From the NCBI GenBank assembly GCA_009869945.1, contig WIXG01000749.1, positions 1 to 23,380 of the forward strand: a DNA stretch of 23,380 bases. The letters run 5' to 3'. The translations under genes and the position numbers were made by a program. The first letter of the stretch is position 1; the number at the start of each line of letters is the position of its first letter. Source of the stretch: Mesaphorura yosii (taxonomy: Eukaryota > Arthropoda > Collembola > Poduromorpha > Tullbergiidae). Shown here piece by piece: positions 8,701 through 19,137 of this stretch. The notes beneath the pieces were generated by a model, which did not search any database, was not told where the DNA came from, and saw only the letters and a program-made list of their open reading frames with translations.

Positions 8701-11700
8701 TCGATCTAAGCCATATTTAGCCACGGAAGAACTACAAAGCTGTGCATTTGTAAATATATACGTCGCTGCTTCAGCTCATAACATTTGCCACAAAACACAC
8801 CAAAAGTGCTAACCACTCGATACAGAACCTTTCAATCTTTCATCAAATTGTTCTTCTCGATTACGAAAATTTCATTCTATCTCACCAATTGGAAATTGTC
8901 AACTTGCTCCTGTCAGTTCTTCCTTAAAAATTACAAATGCAAGCATGTGTATGGGTTAGGTGTCCACCGGGAATTAGCAGAATTTCCTGCTACATGTACA
9001 AACATACAAATTGGAGAAAAGCGCAAGCCAGGACGACCAAAAGGAACCACGAAGTCTGTCCTTAAGCCATGAAACGAGTGTCAAACTTGTGTAGTTATAT
9101 GAATGTTTATATGTTTTTCATAGCTTCTAAAAATACTTTCACGAAAGCTGTCATTACTGAAATTATAATTATTTTATCCCAGGCAGACATTATTTCCTGG
9201 AAAGTTCTATTACGAAAAGAAAAATGAATATTTTTTAAGGATGACAGTTTTCACTGGGAGAGAACCTTGTTTCACGAAAAAATAATTACATCGCGACTTT
9301 AATGAGTTACTTACCTCGTCTGTCGCAAAAGTCATGTGAAGATTTAATGACACGATAAACGAAAGGTACGGAACGGTGCTCATCAGTTGAGTAGGCTCGA
9401 TGTGTCTTAAGTACGCCAAACTTAATTTCTGGAGCTTCTACAACAAAATTAAAGAATCGTGCATTGTTCCAGATTGTATTTAAAACGAGATGGATATTAT
9501 CAAAACTGAATTTGAACGAGTGCATCGCAAACCTTGCACCGTTGCATAAATCGAAAGCCATAGTGGACTTCTCCGATCCCGAAGCCCAGATTCAGGGACA
9601 CAAGCTGTTCCAGGACGAGGTGATGGAGGAATTTCCTGGAGAGCGAACGCTTCTCGGCGATGATCTCCATCATGTCTTCGAGGATCGAGGATGCTGTAGA
9701 GAGGAAAATACAAAGGAAAATGAATACATCTCACAACAATCATGTAGACGTAGAGCTGGCACAAAGGGAGGGGGACGGGCATGTCAGATCAGCTGATATC
9801 AAAAAGACAACGCAAAAGTACGAGCTTGAAGTCCCTCCGGCTTCAAGTGTCACCAGTGGGCCTAGTGGTTCCGTGGGTGGTTCCATGATCCTTAGGTCGC
9901 CGGTTCAATTCCGGCGTGGACCAAAGGATGAACTATTCCGAGCTACTCAGGCGGAGATAAGGCCAATGATTAAAAAAAGTTTATGTGGTCATTACTCAAG
10001 TTTAGGGCCATTTATACAAGAGCCTCAAATTGATGACTTAATTCTTGAAAGAAAATTCCCTGTTCCATTTTTTTCAAACTTTTTGCAAACACTTGTTAGT
10101 TGCTGCTGCTAAGAAGGAAGTCGGCTTGCCATCGCGCCGGATGTTGTTCAGGAAGCTCTCAGTATGAGCCTTTACAAAGTTTTATTAGTTACTCCGCATT
10201 GGAAACCTACTCAACACAAGAGCAAGCAAAGAAGGAAAGTTTCCATGACATCTTGTTGCATTGCGTCGGGCTCCGAGACAGGCACAGAAATATGCAGATA
10301 ATGAAATTCATAAGTGATTCGAGCATGGGAGAATGAGTGAAAGGAGAGACCATGAAATAAAATACTCTTTATTGTAGGCTGATGTCAGGTGTATCATTAT
10401 CTTTGCCTCTGCATTCAACTTGCAAGTAAATTCACCTGTGCTTTCTTCTGAGCTCGCGGCTCTGCCCACACTGCTGAACAGTTTGCTTTTACTCTACTTT
10501 TACTGTCTCCTCTTGAGCTCATTATTGCTCTTATTGCAGTCATAGTTCATTGCAGATGCAGGCAAGAACCGAGCACAGAATAGAAAAAAGTCAAAATAGG
10601 ATGCAGAAAATGAGAAAGAAAGCAGCTCATCTTTCTCCTCCATCATTATTGGCAATTGGCGTAGTTACACACAATACAACGAATCTTCGTATCGTAAATT
10701 ACGCGTCTTTGTCATTACTCATCAGTGTGACTATTTTAGTCTTGTGCAATCTAGCCTTGACTTGACATGGTTTAAGAGTGCGAATGCTCCTAGATGCACG
10801 ATTCACGATGACGAGTCCCATATATAAAATTAGACCATTCGGCATTTTCAACGCGCGAGAAAAGAAAGCATCTATCCTCATCCTCGCTGCGATATGATGA
10901 AATGATGGGCCATATATGACGAAAGAGGATTTTGCACTTTATGCTTTTTTCGTTAAACCGAATAACCACATTTTCATCCGCAGTCATCAAAAAACTAAAA
11001 AGTGGTGATGGAAATCCATAATCTGCGCATTTAGCAATCACACTTAGTGTCGTAGATGCGGATTTGACTTTGGCTTTGGCATTTCTGTGATCGAGTACAC
11101 GCGCGGCAGGACGGCGCTTGCCATCGAATCTCTCAGCCAGTTACCCGCACGTCTCTCATGCAGACTTTTTGATTGCTTTGATGTAAACTGTAAACTATCG
11201 CATCGCGGGATGACGATATCATGGAATGAAATATCATCAAGCCGAACAGTAAATACTTTGTTTCCCTCCCCGGTGCGATCCGAGATGAGTTGTTAGTGTC
11301 AGTAGCATCAAGCGAGACTTATGACATTTCGTTTTATGGATTGATGCTTAAAATTAGTAACTTTCAGCGTTTCACCGCAGGCAGGCAGCAGACTTTATGG
11401 ACATTTCAAATTACAGTCGGTCTTTGCAGTCTGTAATTTCTGTCGGGCGGGCGCATTCACTGAGAAGCAAGATTTAATGCGAGCCGGCTAGCCGAGACTT
11501 TAGAACCTTTCATGTGCCTTCGTTTTATTCTTCGCCACAATCCCAATCTCGTAACGGCTTCAATAAACTTTACGCTGTGTATCTCGTCGAGTCTCAATTA
11601 ATACGCTTCAATTATCTCGTGCAGCAAACGAAGTGCTCTGAACGAGAATTCACGTGTGACTTTGATGACAGCAATTTTGCAACCAACACGCTGAAGTATG

Positions 11701-13468
11701 TGATTTAATGCTCGTGAATGCGAGATCCGACTCGCATCAAAAGACATAAACCAGTGCTAACATATTAAATTATGGTTATGACATATTTTAATTCTCGTTT
11801 GACCCTCGTTTTTTACGTCTTCTGCGAGTTGGGACCGCCAAGAAAAACGAATTTGCGAATCTGCGAATGGTGAATCTTGGTTTCGTAATTTGTGAAAGTA
11901 TTGTCGTTGTCGGCTTCCTTTGAAAAAATCCAACTGGCAACTGATAATTACAAAAGTGCTGACCAACTCGCGACTCTCGCCTTTATCGGTCTTGGTCTTA
12001 CTAAATCTCAGTTTTACTGCGGAACTCAAATTAGAATGCGAATGTGACCGTAACAATGCCTTTTGTGCTGAATCATAATAAGCATCATACACACACATGG
12101 CAAAATAGCATCGTAAAATCCAGTGAATGCAGAGTTATTCTCAGTTCAGGACTGAAAATATAACTACGCTAATTATTTTGCGTTTTTATTACCGCCTGCT
12201 CATCGTTTCATTAACACAAAATCGAAAGCATCACGCGTTAAAACAATGCCGTTCAAAATAGCGTTGACATTTTCAAATTTTTGTAAATATAAACTGAGCC
12301 GGCCGTCGCCATGCCGGTGGGCAGATCGGGCTCTAATTCTTTGATTTCTTTGCGCTTCTAATAGGTTCCAGGAATCCAGTCAATTAAGCGGAAAAGCGGA
12401 TTCCAGTTTCCAAGCGTCAAGTGGAAGAAGCAAGCAGAAGCAGAAATGCGATGAGCATTTCCATGTGTGCGTAGATCGAGTCGAGTCATGTCGATGCCGT
12501 ACTTGTTTCAAATTCATAACAACTTGAGTAAAGTTTAGCTTTCGCTGTTTGCGAATCTGTTTGTGACATACGTAAGAGGCACATTGGCACATACACAGGA
12601 GGGCACGAGCACAAGCAAAACTTTGGCATTTGGCTGATGCTGATGGGTTTTGAATGGCTCCGATAACAATTGCCTTTCCAGCTACCGAGATTCTTCAACT
12701 CACGACGAACGAACGACAAAGTTCAAGGTGAATATTCGTATGCATGCATACTGCCTGCTTTTACGATGGACAAAGTCGATGTACAGCATTAAAACATTTG
12801 TGATCACCGTAAGTTAAATGCACAGAGTAGTTTGGAGAAAAGGAGTTATTGTCCTTCGCAGAATGCTTCAGAGCTTAGAGGGGCGTGTCCTGTCACGCCG
12901 TAACTCTTCTGTGGCCGTGCAAGATGCGAAATGCAAAATGTAAGCAATGAGTTTGTGCTTGCTATTCTTAATTTGAATCAGTCTTGCGACTTGCGAAATG
13001 ATGCAGGATACGAAACGTGAGATTCGGGATAATGATACGTATGTTGAATGCTGGACTCTGCCGCTAAAAATAACAATGAGGGGAGTTTTAGCTAGAGTAT
13101 TATTGGGTTACTGAATATGTGTCTTTGGTGGGTGCACAGCGAAGAGAAAGAGCAAAAGCAATAACTTCAGCCAACTCCGAATTTAGTGGGATTTAACGAG
13201 CCGTGAAAAGTCGTAAACTTAACCCCTTTTCTAAGACACCAACTGCAAGCATTTAGCTATTTAGCATTCCCACACAAGGTAACAGCAACAGACGAATTTG
13301 CGTACGCAGGTGAGCGAAGGGCCCCACAAACTGCAGAAATTCGTCATTTTCGAGCAGCGTGTTCATTTCCATCGAAGAACGACAGCCGTAGCAGAGCAGA
13401 TCCCAGTTGTTGCCGAGTGCCACGATGGCCGCCTTGCGAAGGGTCGGCGGCGAGTGACGAAGCGGCAT
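5722..13468 (-). CDS. Leucine-rich-repeat protein, eight coding exons, interrupted by an intronic MULE
   Basis: Coding exons in transcript order: 13468-13306, 9693-9533, 9437-9315, 7031-6774 (or -6792), 6721-6584, 6532-6331, 6264-6008, 5931-5722; phases all agree, giving about 503 residues. The first join makes GPFAHL|PSSILEDMMEII. From residue about 85 onward there are repeated LxxLxL segments typical of an LRR solenoid: LEQLVSLNLGF, LQKLSLAYL, ADLNLTSTIVTDHGL, LKVLRVSETRVTW, NVEVLSLANAWM, LQNLILNKF, LSRLTLDQC. No catalytic motif, signal peptide or membrane segment is seen, so it is probably an intracellular binding or adaptor protein, perhaps of FBXL/ZYG11 style, though I cannot identify an F-box. 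The ATG at 13468 is the first in the frame, but the exon may begin at an acceptor at 13496/13495, which would allow an upstream exon and a longer N-terminus. Exact orthology is not recognised. Confidence 0.85.
7102..7111. repeat. Target-site duplication, left copy (GACTTTAATG)
   Basis: This 10-base word is repeated exactly at 9295-9304, just outside both ends of the inverted repeats, as expected for a MULE insertion. Confidence 0.75.
7112..7210 (+). repeat. MULE left terminal inverted repeat (degenerate)
   Basis: The outer 47 bases (to 7158) align with the reverse complement of 9248-9294 at about 37 matching positions by hand, including TTTCGT, AACAA, TTCT, TCCC and GTGAAAA. A second block (about 7180-7210, AATATAAATC to AAGAGTT) also matches the reverse complement of about 9202-9232. 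The outer boundary is set by the target duplication. Confidence 0.7.
7322..9072 (+). pseudogene. MULE transposase pseudogene with C-terminal SWIM zinc finger
   Basis: Successive plus-strand frame pieces read as one MULE transposase. Recognisable parts: the segment around 7940-8060, IHVDSTYKLNY then a TAA then GYPVFIGGISDKRKHFHP, which carries the first catalytic Asp of the DDE core (HVDST); NAADAITVGFKGSFG and ICWGHV near 8150-8240; YEGHALSHPSTNNGLK near 8455-8500; and the SWIM motif CSCQFFLKNYKCKH (about 8920-8950) followed by a basic tail, KRKPGRPKGT. Defects seen: in-frame stops at 7469-7471, 7674-7676 and 7979-7981 (CAA to TAA in a codon normally Gln), a frameshift near 8145, a stop after ICWGHV near 8239, a frameshift near 8452, and a stop near 8512. 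It cannot make a working enzyme. It is an original transposon gene, not a host gene. Confidence 0.85.
9202..9294 (-). repeat. MULE right terminal inverted repeat (degenerate)
   Basis: Reverse-complement partner of the left repeat, with several small indels between the two. The repeats have drifted far apart, in keeping with the decayed coding region. Confidence 0.7.
9295..9304. repeat. Target-site duplication, right copy (GACTTTAATG)
   Basis: Exact second copy of the left flank word. It starts 4 bases inside the intron from the donor hexamer of the LRR exon (9314-9309), so the insertion point is very close to a splice site. Confidence 0.75.
9694..13305 (-). other. First coding intron of the LRR gene (3.6 kb)
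   Basis: Donor GTACGC after the codon fragment at 13306 and acceptor CTCTACAG before 9693 join in phase to give a proline codon between FAHL and SSILEDMM. Apart from a tRNA-like module and a weak coding-like patch near its 3' end, I see no exon, known RNA or transposon. The open frames at 10550-11296 and 11757-12719 lack recognisable content. A short inverted repeat sits at 11408-11439. Confidence 0.7.
9848..9922 (+). repeat. tRNA-like module, probable SINE head remnant
   Basis: An A-box-like word GGGCCTAGTGG (9858-9868; consensus TRGYNNARNGG) is followed 33 bp later by a B-box-like word GGTTCAATTCC (9902-9912). The B-box sits in a perfect T-arm: GCCGG, 7-base loop TTCAATT, CCGGC (9899-9915), then a seven-base strand and A. 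The D arm and anticodon stem do not fold well and the 5' acceptor strand does not pair fully, so this is not a functional tRNA. Such A/B-box relics are the usual heads of tRNA-derived SINEs. No clear tail or target duplication was found. Confidence 0.5.
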
Positions 13469-13495
13469 GGCATTTGATTGAGGCTGTCTGGGAGT
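13469..13495 (-). other. Upstream part of the first LRR coding exon (5' UTR or extra coding)
   Basis: A good acceptor TTTTACAG ends at 13496 (minus strand). The 27 bases between it and the ATG are open in frame and would add nine residues (TPRQPQSNA) if an upstream coding exon exists. An overlapping out-of-frame ATG lies a few bases before the chosen start. No upstream exon could be identified, so I treat this as 5' UTR. Confidence 0.4.
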
Positions 13496-16400
13496 CTGTA
13501 AAACGGGAATAAATTATACGTACGCTGACTCTGTGCTAGAAGTCCCTTATTGTGAAATCGGAGCCGGGCGGGGATAAGAAGAAGCTTGCTGTTTGGAGTA
13601 TAAAATTGGGTTACATTTTATGTATGGTAAATATTAGATTATTACTTTGGAGAAGATCTTTGGGTAGAGCTCAAATAATGAGAAATGAAGGCTCTGATTC
13701 GCCTTTGTTGTAGCCAGGCGACAGGCACAAATATTGCGGACTGGGCTCCTTGACTTTCTCCGTCTGCCTTTATAATTCAGTTTGCAGCTTTCCGTGAACT
13801 CAGCTCAGTGAAATAAAATTAAACCCGGAAAATAGCATAAAGCGAAATTTTCTGCCTTTCGTGTCTGCTGCATTGGTAATAAAGGAGACGGCAAACTTCA
13901 CCTGCGATGTCAAAAGTCGAGTTCGAGACTCCGAGACGTGCTTTTGACTTTCTTCCCCCGCTTCGATATCCCAACTTTATATTTTGAAAGCTTTCAGGTA
14001 TTTTTGTTTGGCTGTTGTCTGTCAAAGAAGCCCGAGAAATGCAAAGCAATTACCTGCTGCAATTACAGCGTTCCTCATTCGCAAGAATTTCTTCGTACGA
14101 TGCCTTCCAAGTGCGGCGGACGCAAACTTTTGTCCCAATCACAATCCACTTTGAATTATTTCGAATTATTGCGACTTGAGTAGACCAAAATGGCAACTGA
14201 AGATTCTTTGTACAAAAGTGACCCAGTTTCGTGTTTCGCAGATTCTTCACTTTCGCAACCAATTCCTTGTGTATGTTTTCGTGCCCAATCCTCTGCGCTT
14301 TCAGTGCTCAGAGATCAACTTCACACGTACCCGAGTGGTCGGGCGAGCTTAGCTCGTATCTTCCTTCTTGCAGCAGAGGAAAGCGAAATTTTGAATGTTA
14401 CCATTCGAGAAATGTGAAAAGTGAGAAAATTCTATTATTAGGTTCTCATTTTGCTCTGCAGTCTGCTTCTGTACACTTTTTATTTCATGCATTTACATAA
14501 GAATAGCCTCGTAAGCCGATCGCAACGGGACGCTGAGATGCAGTCGCAGTCAAAGGCGGGTTCCATTCACGAAATGGAAGACTGAGCCGGTCGGTCGTCA
14601 CCCACGATCATTGATTTCGCATCTTGTGTGCAGCGATGATCCAGCAGAGATTTAAGCTCATTTTCGCCTTTTCGTGACAGGGTTCGGTGACTCGGAGTCA
14701 AAGCTCAATTAAGCATGGGTTCAGCTTCCATGCCATTTTCCGGGTTTGCGTGCGCCGCGTCTTGCGGGCATGGGCACGAATTACGAGAATAATAAATGAG
14801 AATTTAATATCTGCGAAGAAAAGTCCGACTTCGATTGCGTGTCAAAGTCACGTAGTCTCATTAGTCGGCAAGAAGCTGAAACTCGCGTTCTCGGCTCGAA
14901 AGAAATCTGTGACTTCTCAAAATTCGCGGGTCAACCAAAAAGGCTTGCGAGAGACGAGACCTGCGCCGTGATCAGATTTTAATCACCAGTCGCCAAAACG
15001 GCCAAACCTATATGACGCCGATATTGCGCCAGTGCCGTCGCAGATCGATACAATAATAGCAATTTAGCAATAATAGCCTCGGAGGTTCATCATGCATGAC
15101 ATTGTGTAAATTGCGATTGCGACCGCCGAGAGCGAAAGCCATAAACATTTTTAGCTTTTTGCTTAAAAGCCTAATTTAGGCACGCTCGAAGCACTTTGGC
15201 AATGCGATGGCGAATTCCATCACCATCACCACCACGGCATGAGGAGAGTATGCTTTCCATCATCCGCGGTGGGATACTCGCGGCGTAAATGCAATAATGT
15301 GTACGCGGGACTGTCCAGTTTCTGTCTGTCACTATCTGGCACTGCGGCTCCAATACGGGTTGGGGTAAATGAAATTTGCGTTGAGGGTTTCACTTTCAAC
15401 GTTTCAGTCTCGGTCTTTGGTCTCAGTCGTCTTAGGATTACGTCTTAAATCACCTGGTGTGACTATTCCATTTTTTTATGTAAAGTTATGCTTATGCCGG
15501 TTGAAGAGAGCCACTGATCTCATTCAAGGTCTTTGCATTCCATCCACACGATGCGAGGCGCTGCACTGCGGTGCGGTGCGATGGCCTGCTCGTCAACCTG
15601 TTTTCCCGTCGCGTCCCGTGCCATGTTTTTAATTCATATTCTTCTTTCTCTCTGGATCTAATTGAGAATAATGTATTCCCTGCTCTGCTGTGCCGCAATT
15701 ACGATGTTGTTATGATGGTCTCAAGAGTGAATGACACCGAAATCAACTTTCTCAATCTTATGACAAGACTTTGATGATCCAATTCGTTTGTTTCTATTCC
15801 AGGGTAGCCCTTTGACTTTGAAAGTTCTTTAACTTACTGCACTCGCGGTCCTGCAAATGCAAATTGCAATTCTCGTAGAGCAAAACGGCATCATGGCCAC
15901 AAATAGCACAAAATACAATGTTTATCTTTATCAAGAAATTAGCGAGACGGGCAATTCTGTGTAAATTGCATGCATAACGCCATTCATTGCTGCAATAAAA
16001 TTTCGTGATGTTTGTATGGTATGGCATAAGGCAGAATGAAACAATGTATAGGACGTTAAAAGGTCTTGGGAGCTTAATGGCAATGTTAACAACACGACAA
16101 GACGTCTTGCTCTTGCTCTGTGGCTTTTATTAAAATGTGAATGAACTTCTTCTGCGAGTGCTATAAACTATAAACCTGTCTTGTCATGCTTGCTTGGACG
16201 TGGACGGTTTTTTGTGTACATTTCGAAAAATCTTTGGAGGAGCTCCGGCCTCCGTGCACTGCTGCAACGTAGCTACAATGTAAAGAGACTCGAACGACAG
16301 AGCCCACAAGGCAGGAAGGCAGGCAGGCAAGGCCATCAACACCTGAGCCGAGCCATTGCCACAATTACACACGTCGTGCTTCGTGTAGGGAGGCTGGAAA

Positions 16401-19137
16401 TAATGTTCACTGAACTGGTAAATAAATTAGCTACCAAATTGTTAAGAATCGAGCATGTCTGAACGATTAAAGGAAATACGAATACGTGCATTGTAAACCT
16501 TTTACTACAATGCTCGTAGTTGAGTTAAAGTTCCGGAGAAATGCCACCAGTTTCGAATCACACACCTGAATGGCACGTGCATACTCGGACCGAGTGCACA
16601 AATGGAAGAAGAAGAGCACAAGAAAAAGAAGAGAAAGCCATTGAAAGATAAAGATGAAAATGTGAAAATGTGAAAATGAAGACGCATAAAAGAAACTGGG
16701 TTCGGGCCACGCGTTTAAAACTTTTCTCGAACCTCAATGCTGAAAGAGCTGCTCTTCATTGCTTTATGCGGAGCAGAAAGAAAGTTGTAATTGTCAGAGT
16801 GCAGGAGAGCACATGATTGGAACGTTACGCTGAGTTGATGGGAAATAAAATAAGGAGAAGATACCATTAAAGGAACCTTTTGCCACCTGGATCCAATATT
16901 CTACTTTGTTCTGGCAGCAGGAGCAGCGGCAGCAACTAGGCAACTTTTCACGTACGAGTTGTTAGGGAAAAGAACGGAGGAAAAAGAGCGAAAGAGAAAA
17001 GTCAGCAAGATGAAAACGGGCAGGCGGACGGGAGCGAAAGAAAAGAATACGACTCGGTAGATATTGAAATTTTGTGCGTACTGCAAGCAAGTTGAAATGT
17101 TTCAGTTTATTCGTGGTCGTGAAGGATTGAAACATGCAAAACGAGAAGAATCCGTAACCAAGTCAAGTCAAGTCGGGGAAAGACTATTTCCACTCTCCAC
17201 TTTCACCCTCGTGCTCACACCTTGCTTAGCTTTGCTTGACTTGACTTGTCGCTGTGCTGTGGCTGGAGCACCTTTATTGTCTGTCACTCTCCATTTTCTT
17301 CTCTGCTCTTCGCGCCGAGAGTTGGAAAGGTGAGACGACGATGATCTTAATGCAGTGTAAGTGCTCCTTGCTCCTGTTCGCTTTACTCCTCAGAAATAAA
17401 ATAAAGTTGAAGCACTGCTGGAGACAAGAGCGTCATCAGTCTTCGCGTTTGCGTTTGTCTCAACGCGTCGCAGTCGCAAGTCGTCTTGGATTGAATTACA
17501 TTTACAACTTTGTTAAAGGATATTTACGTCCACGCCGCCCTGAACTGACGGAGATTCTGACGGTTCAAGCGCATCTTGAAGCGGGTAGGTATTGAATCGT
17601 TGAGAGCATCGACAGTGTGCAAGAATGTTGCAATTTTAGCTTCTTCGCCGCTCGGCTCTTCGGCAGAGCCCATCTAACATGTTGAGTTGAGTATTCAGTG
17701 TAAAGACAGACGGGATGCGATGCGCGATAATACAATTTTTTCGCGATCGCGACACGCTAAACAAAATTTCGCAATATTGATTCCGGTTTATTAAACTCTT
17801 CGTTCGCCGTTCGCAAATCATTAAAGGGTCACTCGCCCGCGGCCGGTTACTGCGCTCCATGCCGACGCCGCATCCTTCCGGAAAATTGTCTGTCTCAGGA
17901 TTCCCGTTTTTGCGTCGCATCTGGAATGAAATTCATGACCTTTCATTCGCCTCGTGTTTCATCACATTCGTAACATCGTCCAGCATCGATATCGACACAT
18001 GTAAATGTGCTCAGAAATGTTCCGACCAAGTCGGAGTGAGACAGAAACGGATTTTGCATAGAATACGTAAAATTTTTGTTTCAGAAGGCAAGCAACTCTT
18101 CGACCTCGCCTTCGTCTTCATTTTCATCTTCATCATAATCTCGATGCGATTTCCCAACTTCGACTTCATCTCATGTCTTCCTGCGATGTGATGTAGTATA
18201 ATATGAGACAACTACAATGAGCATAACGCGAATCTTCGTAGCGAATAAATGCCTTGGGACTCCGCGTTGCACTGGTTGCTGGCTCAGCTCAGCTCAGCTG
18301 TGCAATGCAATGCGAGGAACTTATCATTATTTGCCATACATGGACGTCTCGAGTCGCATATCTGCCGAGATTCACGTTCAGCAAACATGGATGAGTGTAT
18401 TACACGTTACACCAACTAAGCCAAGTTCAAAACTCTTCGCCTGGCCTGGCTTTTCTCTGCTCTCTCCTCGCTCTCGCAAGGAGCGAGCCGTATTTGCGCC
18501 GTCTTTGCTTCCAGTTCTCATCAGTGCGTTGCCAGAGGAAGGCAGCAGCGAACCAACGACGGCACTGCTTGCCGTTTCGTTTTTGTTTTTCATTCTCACA
18601 TTGTCTGTCGAGTCACCGCGTTCTCGTCATCTCTTTTCTCATCTTCTCTCCGTCTCGTTTTGACTTTTCTCTGTCATCGCCAGTCATTGCCGGTTACGGC
18701 CCCCACTTTTCTCGGTGCACGTCTTTGCCGCGTCTTTCCATTACATTTTAATTGCGCTCCGGAGTGTTTCCTTCAGATTTTCTACCAACCGGGGCACTCG
18801 GGTACATATCAACATTTTAGGCGACTGAATTTCTTGGATTCTCAAACCTGAAACCTGAATTTTGTGCGACAAGAATTTTCAAACTTCTTACAGTTTCTCC
18901 TCAATTTCTTCCCGAAGGAAGCCTTCGTGAAGTGACTCAAGGAACTGATGACTGATACAAACAGAAGAATGCCCGTGTTCTTAATCACTGTGGAGTAGAC
19001 TGGACTCGGACAGTGTGCGTCCGTTTTAGACCGACTTTCTTTCTCCGCCCGAAAAGAACGATTCGTAAATAGCATGTAAATTGCGACCACCCGACATGTG
19101 ATTCGTGGAGTGAACGTTTGTGCACGACAGCAGGACA
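13496..19137. other. Long non-coding stretch between divergent LRR and Raver-like genes
   Basis: About 5.6 kb with no supported gene. Open frames here are short, overlap on both strands and lack domains. It is dotted with short repeated words such as GCAAATGC, GCTCA x3 (18282-18297) and GGCA repeats (16309-16331), plus an inverted CAAGTC repeat at 17159-17248. It must contain the 5' ends and promoters of both flanking genes, but I cannot place the start sites. Confidence 0.55.

Larger units (their letters stand above)
7112..9294 (+). mobile_element. Degenerate Mutator-like element (MULE)
   Basis: A 2183-bp element bounded by imperfect terminal inverted repeats and flanked by a perfect 10-bp direct repeat GACTTTAATG (7102-7111 and 9295-9304); 8-11 bp target duplications are characteristic of MULEs. 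Inside lies a broken MULE transposase reading on the plus strand, antisense to the host LRR gene. The divergence of the repeats and the many stops indicate an old, immobile copy. Confidence 0.85.
7032..9314 (-). other. LRR-gene intron expanded by transposon insertion
   Basis: On the minus strand the donor GTAAGT (9314-9309) follows a GAG codon and the acceptor GGAAG ends at 7032; the flanking exons join in phase 0 to read FATDE|VLEMIADF, continuing the LRR pattern. The acceptor has a weak pyrimidine tract. Of 2283 bp, 2183 are the MULE element and 10 its duplicated target site, so the ancestral intron would have been 90 bp. Confidence 0.8.

Noticed and set aside
7322..9072. Transposase as a domesticated host gene
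   Set aside because: Several stops and frameshifts inside the DDE and SWIM regions, and intact MULE ends with a target duplication, indicate a dead transposon copy instead.
9480..9782. 100-codon minus-strand frame across the LRR exon
   Set aside because: It is a different reading frame over exon 9533-9693; the frame giving SSILEDMMEII and joining both neighbours is the real one.
9660..10112. 150-codon plus-strand open frame as a gene
   Set aside because: Its first part is antisense to a real LRR exon and its middle is the tRNA-like module. Only the distal part is kept, as a low-interest finding.
17254..17595. 113-codon plus-strand frame with a Leu-rich start
   Set aside because: No homology recognised, no splice or Kozak support, and composition typical of the surrounding non-coding DNA.
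18217..18663. 148-codon plus-strand open frame
   Set aside because: It overlaps two other open frames (one on each strand), has no domain, and its composition follows local CTC/TCT-rich DNA. Chance frame in a stop-poor stretch.
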